From UBA5359 sp028699365 [NCBI: bacterium] (GTDB lineage: Bacteria > UBP13 > UBA5359), in the NCBI GenBank assembly GCA_028699365.1, contig JAQVUQ010000222.1, forward strand, positions 1 to 5,193: a stretch of DNA of 5,193 nt. Direction: 5' to 3'. Made by a program: the position numbers and the translations under genes. Every line of letters begins with the position of its first letter. Positions within the stretch are counted from its first letter, which is position 1. Below are positions 1 through 5,193 of the stretch, piece after piece. A model generated the notes under the pieces. The model did no database searches. It worked only from the letters and a program-made list of their open reading frames with translations, and was not told the DNA's origin.

Positions 1-59
1 AATGTTATCCTCCTTTTCCCGTCTACGCGGGGGCTTCAACTGGAGGATAACATTTTTTT
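1..59. promoter_or_regulatory. 13-bp perfect inverted repeat: SD-sequestering hairpin and/or terminator
   Basis: Bases 1-13 (AATGTTATCCTCC) are the exact reverse complement of bases 42-54 (GGAGGATAACATT). The loop holds a small inner stem, CCCG (18-21) with CGGG (28-31). On the minus strand the stem buries AAAAGGAGGATAACATT, a strong ribosome binding site for a gene that would start just beyond position 1. On the plus strand the same stem is followed by a T run (53-59), as in an intrinsic terminator for a gene arriving from the left. The repeat may extend past the edge. Confidence 0.6.
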
Positions 60-172
60 ATCCCTTACTATCATAGTCGGCTAACGGCTTCCTCTATCGC
101 TTGTCCCAAAAAACTTTACATGCACCCTATACCAGGTTGGATCTTTCTGATTTGTCTTTCTCTTGTGCGGCT
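1..172 (-). mobile_element. Possible end of an insertion element interrupting the ceramidase-like gene
   Basis: From about 172 to the left edge no gene can be supported on either strand. The stretch begins where the ceramidase-like similarity ends. It carries a sequence reading GCATGTAAAGTTTTTTGGGA (minus strand, 123-104), which has the look of an insertion-sequence terminal repeat, and finishes in a hairpin and a strong ribosome binding site that points at a gene just outside the window, plausibly a transposase. I cannot see the opposite end, a transposase or a target duplication, so this rests on layout rather than on a recognised element. The exact boundary is unknown; it could be near 172 or near 130. 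Confidence 0.3.
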
Positions 173-223
173 TACCATGCCTATGGCGGGAGTGATATCC
201 AGGCAGGCAAATCCTGCTTTCAT
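116..223 (-). pseudogene. Truncated 5' end of a neutral/alkaline ceramidase-like gene
   Basis: The frame begins MKAGFACLDITPAIGM. This matches the very characteristic N-terminus of the neutral/alkaline non-lysosomal ceramidase-like family (AGFAxxDITPxxG), whose members normally exceed 400 residues and occur often in catabolic clusters of Planctomycetota-like bacteria. After residue 16 or 17 the sequence becomes basic and unrelated (SRTRERQIRKIQ) and stops at TAA (118-116), leaving 35 codons. The start has a good ribosome binding site and follows the oxidoreductase remnant by 18 bases, so it was the fourth gene of the operon. The loss of similarity near position 172 probably marks a recombination or insertion-element junction. 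The assignment rests on 16 residues, so the start is convincing but the exact subfamily is not. Confidence 0.6.
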
Positions 224-233
224 CAGCTACGCT

Positions 234-239
234 CTCCTT
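234..239 (-). promoter_or_regulatory. Ribosome binding site AAGGAG of the ceramidase-like gene start
   Basis: AAGGAG lies ten bases before the ATG at 223-221 and just after the TGA of the oxidoreductase remnant (244-242). It supports the ATG at 223 as a genuine gene start and the next member of the operon. Confidence 0.65.
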
Positions 240-241
240 GA

Positions 242-666
242 TCAGAATTCGCAGACGTAACTTATGGGCATTCCAGTGGCAGCGGAATTGATGGCTGCTT
301 CGGCAAAGGCTACGGTACGGGTCCCCTGGTAGACATCGGTGAGGCATTGTTCGTTCCTATCGATACAGGAGACGAAGTCTTCCAACTCGTGCCGCACGTT
401 ATGATTGGCTATCATAACCGGTATCCTGGAAAACTCCAGGTTTTTGGAAGCGATATATACCGGTTCTTCGCAGATCTCTATCTCTCCTATGCGTCCTGAA
501 TCCAGCAGCAGCTTGGCCGCACGGAAGCCGGGTGCGTAACGCCCCACCTGGCCGGTCATGAAGAAACGTTTGTATTCCTTTACCGTCGCTATGATCTTAC
601 GGCACTCCGCTACCGTCGGCGCCAGCGGTTTTTCACAGGCTATTTGTAATTCCGTCCACTGGACAT
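242..666 (-). pseudogene. Gfo/Idh/MocA-family oxidoreductase remnant with two internal deletions
   Basis: This is the wreck of a second NAD(P)-dependent sugar dehydrogenase. A well-placed ATG (666-664) opens MSSGRNYK, which looks like a normal family N-terminus just before the first Rossmann strand, then runs into TAG (642-640). One base out of phase, family sequence resumes at IACEKPLAPTVAECRKII (643 onward), the EKP active-site segment that normally lies about 80-90 residues in; the nucleotide-binding half is missing. The frame goes on through MTGQVGRYAPGFRAAKLLL and SGRIGEIE, then jumps at about 485-474 directly to the end of the substrate domain (SRIPVMIANHNVRHELEDFV, then TDVYQGTRTVAFAEAAI), skipping roughly 100-150 residues. 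It ends naturally with YVCEF and TGA (244-242). About 140 codons remain of a family usually near 330-430. An ATG at 559-557 opens a 105-residue frame, but it lies mid-domain with no start signals. The product cannot be functional. The deletion sizes are estimates from family knowledge. Confidence 0.85.
474..485 (-). repeat. Tandem hexamer AGAGAT x2 at the central deletion junction
   Basis: Reading the minus strand, AGAGATAGAGAT spans exactly the point where the oxidoreductase similarity jumps from the SGRIGEIE strand to the C-terminal region. A short tandem here could be the scar of a deletion between short repeats; this is inference from position only, and such a hexamer pair can occur by chance. 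Confidence 0.45.
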
Positions 667-671
667 TTTAT

Positions 672-678
672 CTCCTCC
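672..678 (-). promoter_or_regulatory. Ribosome binding site GGAGGAG of the second oxidoreductase remnant
   Basis: GGAGGAG overlaps the last base of the TAG stop of the large gene and lies five bases before the ATG at 666-664. Such close spacing indicates translational coupling. It shows that the start of the downstream gene was at 666 even though the coding sequence now fails after eight codons. Confidence 0.75.
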
Positions 679-3600
679 TACCAGTTACTGATCTCCAGCA
701 GACGGTAGCTCTGCGGATAGAAGCTCAGTTTGACATTCCCGTCCTTCTCCGGGTTTATGCCGTAATTCTTAAGCGCATCCCAGACTACCACGCGCGGCTT
801 GGTAAAGCCCAGTTTCTCCTTGTCTATCTTGAGAGTTACTTCTCTCCCCATCGCTTCCAGGTTGGAGATAACTACCAGGGCTTTGTTTCCCTTATGCAGG
901 TAGATACTGGCCGGCAGTGCTTCCGGATATGTTGTTACAATACCCTCGTTCTTCCAGTAGGGATGCCACTGGGCGGAGGCGGTATCGAACTTCTTCATTA
1001 TCCTGACGATGGCGCTCCAGGGTCTGCCCTCACGCTCATAGGAACTGTCGTCCAGCCAGGGGGCCTGAGCATTGTGTGAGTAAACCTCGAACTGGACATC
1101 GTGCAGCAGGGCCATGGCTCTCATCTGGTTGCTTTTTACCGGCAGGTTCATCCAGTCGGGCCACATCTGCACGGTGGCTACTCCGTTCAACTGGGTCATG
1201 AACCTTATGCGGTAGGATTCGGGAGAGATAACGCCCAGCACGGTATCCCCGGCTGTGTATTCGGCCTCGCCGTGGTGCTGGATATCGCTGAAGCCGCTGA
1301 CAAAGTAACCGCCCCCGGCATGCAGTGTCACCACGCCGTTATCTATTACCTGCCCGTGCAGCATGGTATAGAGCCTCTTGCACATCTCCCGTATGGCAAA
1401 GAGGGGATATGAGCCGTGCAGCTCGCCGTTACGGTAGAAACCGTAGCCATTCAAATCGTTGGTGGTCAAGCGCGGGCTAAAGGTACCGTCCAGCTTGACG
1501 CCGCTGAACTTCAGCTCTTCCACCATATACTTTACGCCGTCCAGAAAGTAATCCTGGTAAGCCCGACTGGCAGGGTTATGCCAGAAGCAATCGTAGCCGC
1601 AGTCAAAGACGGGGTCCATCAGCATCTCCCGGCCGAAGCTTCGGAAATCGGGGATGTTCTTGTTGACGCCCCAGGAACCGTAATATACTATGGGCAAATC
1701 CTTTCCCGCCTGCTGTCTGGCCCTGTCCACGGCTCTCTTTAAAGTATCGTGCCATTTATCGGAGTATGTCCGGGGGCAGCCGAAATGCCCGGTATCGCTC
1801 ATATTCATGTAGAGGTTCCATAAACCAGGCAGGCTTTGGGACCAGGCCTTGAGATTATCTGCACTCTCAGGGCGTTCGTCAGGATCTTTAGCTCCCAGAA
1901 TCCATGGATTATCCCCCCACATGCGGCTTAATTGGTTAACACCACGGGAGGCGTCCTTGACCGGAGTGACCATCATACCCCAAGTCAGTTTCAAGGGCTG
2001 GTTAAGAGCCGTCTCCTTATCCACCATATTGATCTTCAGGCTGCAGGCGCTATCGCTTTCTTCCAGGAATATGACTCTGTCTTCGGAGGCATTGCTCCAC
2101 CCCTTATCGTTCTCAGACATCCATTCTATGCCTCTGTCCTCTGCTCCAAGATAGACCCGGTAGGTGAAGGGTATGCCCTGCGGGAAGTTATTCTTCCAAT
2201 CGGAGACTACTCCGTCTATGCCTTTACCCGGTATCTTATACTTCTTGAGATCGGTATACCAGGTCCCCATCCAGTAGTATTTGGCCCACTCCTTCTTCAC
2301 GGGGATGTTCAGGCTCAGTGTTGAGAGCGAGACTCCCTTGCCGACGGGCTGCAGTTCCACATCAAAGCGCATCATCCCGTCATACTCCACCAGAATATCG
2401 GCTTTTAAGACTATGTTATCGCTAACGGCCCGATACTCATACCTGGCCTTGACGGCATCCTTCTCTTTCAGTGTTATCTCTCGGCTCTTCCATTTGCAGG
2501 GGATGCCTTTCGCCTCTATCTTCAGCTCTGCCGGGGCTGCCAGGATATTTGTTCCCCGTGCTATTATCCTCTCCGGCAGGAAGGAATCTTTGAAATAGTA
2601 GTCACGGTTCCAGACGGATACCTTATGCTCAAGACCGGTTGTCCCATACCAGGGGGCGGGCTTGGGATCGGCACACTCGGATGCCTCAAGCGGTGTCCAG
2701 GGTACGGGCGGCTTATCCGCATAACCCAGCTTGTTGTTCCACCATGACGGGTCTTCCGGCCGCTCCATACTAACTTCACGGCTGTAGAGAACTTTGCCTC
2801 CTCTTTTAGCCTCCACCGTTACGGTATAGGTTCCTTTACCGGTATCTCCCGTATCCAGGTAGACTTTGGTTTTATTCATATCCTCACTGTAGGCTGTCTT
2901 CTCCTCATCGATTACGCTCTTGCTGCCGGAATGCCTCAGCCTGAAGATTAACGTATCTCCCTTTTTCAAATCGGCGTATTTCAGATCGGTAATCGCTCTT
3001 ATCTTCTTATGCTCCAGGAAATAGGGGGTTAACTCAGTATCCAGCGGCTTGTTCACTGCTATAGCAACAGTCTGTGATGCCAGCAGAGCCCCGCTGTCCT
3101 TATCCTCCAGCCGGTAGTTGACCAAGTACTCTCCGTATTTAAACGGCTGCTCTGCCGTCAGCAACTGCTTCTCTCCGGGCTTGACGGTCACTTCCCGGCT
3201 GTTCTCACCTATGAAGGTATAGCGGTCGTTAAGCTCTTTTAGGTAGTCACTCTCTCCCTTGTAGAAGATTATCTCCTTGCCTTCCTGTATAGGCTGACCT
3301 GTCTGTTTGACATACTCTATCCTGTCCCAAGTGCCGATAAAGCTCTTCAGCCCTTCGCCTGGTAAGGATGGGGCGTAGTAGAAGCTGCTCTTCAGCCTGA
3401 GGTTAAGATCGGCTTTACCTCTATTGACAACCTCTCCCTGTAGGCCGATCTTTTCTGCAGACAGAACACCTATCTTATCCAAGTGTACGCTTACCGGCTT
3501 ATCCATAAAGGTCAGCCTGGCCTTGTTAAGTGAGTCGAAGTTGCCCCGGTAGGCCCAAATGTTGCTCAGGCAGATAAGTTCACGCTGTGGGGTCTGCTGA

Positions 3601-4241
3601 TTGATGTAGAAATCCATTAGCCAGGTAGTGCCCGGCTTAAGCGGGTCTGCCTTGAAGAACTGGGATACGGGCACGGCCACCTCCCCTTCCCATCCGTAGG
3701 GCGTAACGTGTGAGTTGTACTTCCATCCGCCCTTCCAGTTGCTATCCCAACCGCTCTTGCCTAACTCGCCGAAGGCGCTGGAATAGGCTCCCGCGGCATT
3801 GCCCCCTATAGTATAGTATCGGTCTATGCCGTTGCTACGAAGTCCGGGCTCGATGATTATCTCCGCGTTATCGTCTCTGGTCCAGATATCCGGCTGCCAT
3901 CCTGCCGGGAAGGTGATCTTGGGCTTCTCTTCTCCCCTGGGACGATATACCTGCCAGGCAAGATAGAGGGTGTCAGCTGTATATCCCAGCCGGAGCGTAA
4001 CCTTATTCTCCGACAGGCTCCCGGTGGAATTGGCATATAAAGCACAGGTGGAGACTGCCTCATCCCACTCTCCGGCTGCTATTATCCCATCCACTACTGG
4101 GGCCTTACTCAGAGGCGATACGGCCAGATTGGGCTGCCGGCTCCAGTCAGCAGGAATTAAAGGCGTCCCGGCGGCAGACAAGCTGCCGCTCAATCCTGCC
4201 AGTAACAGTAACTGTGCTGTAATAATTCTCAACAGCTTCAT
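678..4241 (-). CDS. Secreted CBM9-like / DUF6067 glycoside-hydrolase-like protein
   Basis: This intact 1187-residue exported protein is probably a glycoside hydrolase acting on an extracellular or periplasmic glycan; the substrate cannot be read from the sequence. Residues 1-24 form a signal peptide (MKLLRIITAQLLLLAGLSGS, then a LSAA-type cleavage site); no lipobox cysteine is evident. Residues about 47-248 look like a CBM9/DOMON-type carbohydrate-binding domain, starting APVVDGIIAAGEWDEA and containing a DDNAEIIIEP strand. Residues ~250-495 are beta-rich linker modules with no firm assignment. From ~500 onward the protein resembles DUF6067: VWNRDYYFKDSFLP (543-556), a long beta-sandwich, and EDRGIEWMSENDKGW (701-715). 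This is followed by a TIM-barrel-like region (~800-1080) with PIVYYGSWG (850-858), SGVKLDGT (913-920) and DIQHHGEAEY (986-995), then a C-terminal beta-sandwich. The K-x-D at 916-918 recalls the nucleophile motif of clan GH-D hydrolases; that is an inference. The stop is TAG. DUF6067 membership is from memory of the family pattern and enzymatic activity is inferred. Confidence 0.9.
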   Translation of the reverse strand: MKLLRIITAQLLLLAGLSGSLSAAGTPLIPADWSRQPNLAVSPLSKAPVVDGIIAAGEWDEAVSTCALYANSTGSLSENKVTLRLGYTADTLYLAWQVYRPRGEEKPKITFPAGWQPDIWTRDDNAEIIIEPGLRSNGIDRYYTIGGNAAGAYSSAFGELGKSGWDSNWKGGWKYNSHVTPYGWEGEVAVPVSQFFKADPLKPGTTWLMDFYINQQTPQRELICLSNIWAYRGNFDSLNKARLTFMDKPVSVHLDKIGVLSAEKIGLQGEVVNRGKADLNLRLKSSFYYAPSLPGEGLKSFIGTWDRIEYVKQTGQPIQEGKEIIFYKGESDYLKELNDRYTFIGENSREVTVKPGEKQLLTAEQPFKYGEYLVNYRLEDKDSGALLASQTVAIAVNKPLDTELTPYFLEHKKIRAITDLKYADLKKGDTLIFRLRHSGSKSVIDEEKTAYSEDMNKTKVYLDTGDTGKGTYTVTVEAKRGGKVLYSREVSMERPEDPSWWNNKLGYADKPPVPWTPLEASECADPKPAPWYGTTGLEHKVSVWNRDYYFKDSFLPERIIARGTNILAAPAELKIEAKGIPCKWKSREITLKEKDAVKARYEYRAVSDNIVLKADILVEYDGMMRFDVELQPVGKGVSLSTLSLNIPVKKEWAKYYWMGTWYTDLKKYKIPGKGIDGVVSDWKNNFPQGIPFTYRVYLGAEDRGIEWMSENDKGWSNASEDRVIFLEESDSACSLKINMVDKETALNQPLKLTWGMMVTPVKDASRGVNQLSRMWGDNPWILGAKDPDERPESADNLKAWSQSLPGLWNLYMNMSDTGHFGCPRTYSDKWHDTLKRAVDRARQQAGKDLPIVYYGSWGVNKNIPDFRSFGREMLMDPVFDCGYDCFWHNPASRAYQDYFLDGVKYMVEELKFSGVKLDGTFSPRLTTNDLNGYGFYRNGELHGSYPLFAIREMCKRLYTMLHGQVIDNGVVTLHAGGGYFVSGFSDIQHHGEAEYTAGDTVLGVISPESYRIRFMTQLNGVATVQMWPDWMNLPVKSNQMRAMALLHDVQFEVYSHNAQAPWLDDSSYEREGRPWSAIVRIMKKFDTASAQWHPYWKNEGIVTTYPEALPASIYLHKGNKALVVISNLEAMGREVTLKIDKEKLGFTKPRVVVWDALKNYGINPEKDGNVKLSFYPQSYRLLEISNW

Positions 4242-4248
4242 CGTCTTA

Positions 4249-4254
4249 CTCCTT
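4249..4254 (-). promoter_or_regulatory. Ribosome binding site AAGGAG for the 1187-residue enzyme
   Basis: AAGGAG lies seven bases before the ATG at 4241-4239, inside the 22-base gap after the upstream oxidoreductase. It fixes the start used here, which also gives a clean signal peptide directly after the methionine. Confidence 0.8.
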
Positions 4255-4263
4255 CACTACGCT

Positions 4264-5193
4264 TCATTGTCCTACTTGCCTTACATCGATAAAGATACCC
4301 TTCTCCGAGGATTCCTTGGCTGCCAGGCAAGCATGAACGCTCTGTATGCCCATGCTCACCGGGGTGCGGCTTTCACTTATCCGGCCCTCAATAAGTCCGA
4401 TAAAGTCACGGGCCAATTCCATATCTCCCCCAAAATGGGCCATATTCTCACCCGCCTTTACCGTATCGGTAAACGGCTGGTGGTGTCTTACTCTTTTCAA
4501 TTCATTCTTATACCAGTCAAAACCGACTGTCCCTTCATAGCCGCTGATGACGGCCCCTCGGGTAGCGGCGTCTCGACGAACGTGGAAGACCTGGGTATAG
4601 ACTCCCTTGGCGCCGTTGGCAAACTCCACCAGGGCGCTGGAGGAATCCTCGTTCATGCCCCTCTCCGGGCTGCCGCAATCCACACTGAACAGGCAGGGAT
4701 GATCTTCAAGAAGGAAATCGCCAATCTCCGAACCGTTGCGTTTTCTGTTCTGAGGGCTCTCGGGGCAGGTGCCTGCCTCATCACACTTGGAGCACCTCAA
4801 TCCGGCAGGCTTGTTGCCGCCGAAGATCCTACCGTGGGAGGCCATAGCCGCCACCTTAACTATGCTGGAATCCATAAGGTAACTCATATAATCGAAATCA
4901 TGGGTAGCCTTCTGCAGAAAGAGCCCCTGGGTAATATCATACCAGCGATAATCCATACTGAAATAAATGGTGCCGTAGGAGACGTAGTTGGAGGCCATGA
5001 TGTGCTCCGGTGAACCCACAGCCCCAGAGACTATGTATTCCCTGGTAAGCATGCAGAGCGGGGATACCCGCAGAGGAAAGCTGACCACTACCGGACATAG
5101 GCTCTTCTTATAAGCTCTCTCCAGTCACAAGGCCTGTTCCATGGAGATGGCCACCGGCTTCTCTAGGAAGAGAGGCAGATTATAGCGGGCAGC
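4264..5193 (-). pseudogene. Gfo/Idh/MocA-family oxidoreductase, 5' end off-window, broken by in-frame TGA
   Basis: This is a cytoplasmic NAD(P)-dependent sugar (or sugar-derivative) dehydrogenase of the Gfo/Idh/MocA family; the substrate is unknown. The frame is open from the window edge and shows the EKP motif (5163-5155), whose lysine is part of the family active site, followed by the C-terminal alpha/beta substrate domain: a PVVVSFPLR strand, a QKATHDFDY segment with a likely catalytic His, a CX2CX5C cluster, a NEDSSSALVEF strand and a GGDMELARDFIGLI helix. The nucleotide-binding GxGxxG part lies beyond the right edge. The stop is TGA at 4266-4264, 22 bases before the large hydrolase-like gene, so the two are probably co-transcribed. 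Homology runs straight through an in-frame TGA at 5127-5125 (EQAL*LERAYKKS), so as written the protein is interrupted. A GTG at 5088 gives a 274-residue frame, but it lies inside the conserved fold, has no upstream Rossmann domain and is not a convincing start. Family assignment is firm; pseudogene status depends on the TGA being real. Confidence 0.85.
5125..5127 (-). other. In-frame TGA codon inside the Gfo/Idh/MocA gene
   Basis: The TGA sits in the helix after the EKP motif, with recognisable family sequence on both sides in the same frame (EKPVAISMEQAL before it, LERAYKKSLCPVVVSF after it). A single substitution from CGA, AGA, GGA, TGG or TGC/TGT would explain it. TGA also serves as the natural terminator of this gene (4266-4264) and of the second oxidoreductase remnant (244-242), and the 1188-codon neighbouring gene contains none, so general recoding of TGA is unlikely. 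Confidence 0.8.

Noticed and set aside
1-240. tRNA, riboswitch or CRISPR repeat in the left non-coding part
   Set aside because: No cloverleaf, T-loop GTTCRA pattern, known aptamer core or spaced repeats could be found; only the 13-bp inverted repeat stands out.
81-347. Minus-strand 88-codon frame
   Set aside because: It overlaps the conserved C-terminus of the oxidoreductase remnant and the ceramidase-like start in a different frame; its sequence is low in family-like content.
558-2324. Several plus-strand frames of 100-173 codons
   Set aside because: All are antisense to the intact 1187-residue gene, lack good ribosome binding sites and show no protein family features.
2564-2779. Minus-strand 71-codon frame inside the large gene
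   Set aside because: It is an alternative frame of the conserved DUF6067 region, rich in Pro and Arg, with no start signal.
4242-4263. Promoter between the upstream oxidoreductase and the large gene
   Set aside because: The gap is only 22 bases and is filled by the ribosome binding site; co-transcription is the simpler reading.
3970-5013. Long plus-strand open frame of 347 codons
   Set aside because: It lies antisense to the conserved oxidoreductase and the N-terminus of the large enzyme, crosses the gene boundary, and its translation shows no recognisable domain. It is a composition shadow.
5125-5127. Reassigned TGA (tryptophan or glycine) genetic code
   Set aside because: The 1188-codon neighbour has no TGA while its roughly forty tryptophans are all TGG, and TGA terminates both oxidoreductase frames at the expected C-termini.
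5085-5127. Selenocysteine insertion at the TGA
   Set aside because: The position is not catalytic in this family and I see no convincing stem-loop with a suitable apical loop just after it, only a short CTTATAAG palindrome.

Overview
This window reads as a fragment of a carbohydrate-catabolism operon, all of it on the minus strand, from an uncultured bacterium. Large secreted enzymes with a CBM9-like front and a DUF6067-type glycoside-hydrolase body, next to several Gfo/Idh/MocA oxidoreductases and a neutral-ceramidase-like gene, are typical of polysaccharide-degrading lineages such as Planctomycetota, Lentisphaerota, Hydrogenedentes and some Chloroflexota. Strong GGAGG-type ribosome binding sites and 11-22 base gaps fit this, but the sequence alone does not settle the phylum.

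In transcription order (right to left): (1) 5193-4264, a Gfo/Idh/MocA oxidoreductase whose 5' end lies outside the window and whose frame is broken by one in-frame TGA at 5127-5125; (2) 4241-678, an intact 1187-residue secreted protein with signal peptide, CBM9-like domain, beta-sandwich linkers and a DUF6067/TIM-barrel glycoside-hydrolase-like region; (3) 666-242, a second Gfo/Idh/MocA gene that keeps its ribosome binding site, first eight codons and true C-terminus but lacks most of its Rossmann domain and its central part; (4) 223-116, the first ~16 codons of a neutral/alkaline-ceramidase-like gene, after which the similarity stops; (5) 1-~170, non-coding sequence that resembles the end of an insertion element, with a perfect 13-bp inverted repeat that can fold away a strong Shine-Dalgarno sequence at the window edge.

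The intended unit was probably: the secreted enzyme releases a sugar from a complex glycan or glycoconjugate, and the two NAD(P)-dependent oxidoreductases oxidise or epimerise the product in the cytoplasm. In the sequence as given only the large enzyme is intact; all three neighbours are broken in different ways (nonsense codon, internal deletions, truncation). This is either real decay of an operon hit by a mobile element or, less excitingly, errors or collapse in a metagenomic assembly. No promoter for the operon lies in the window. I found no RNA gene, CRISPR array or defence system.
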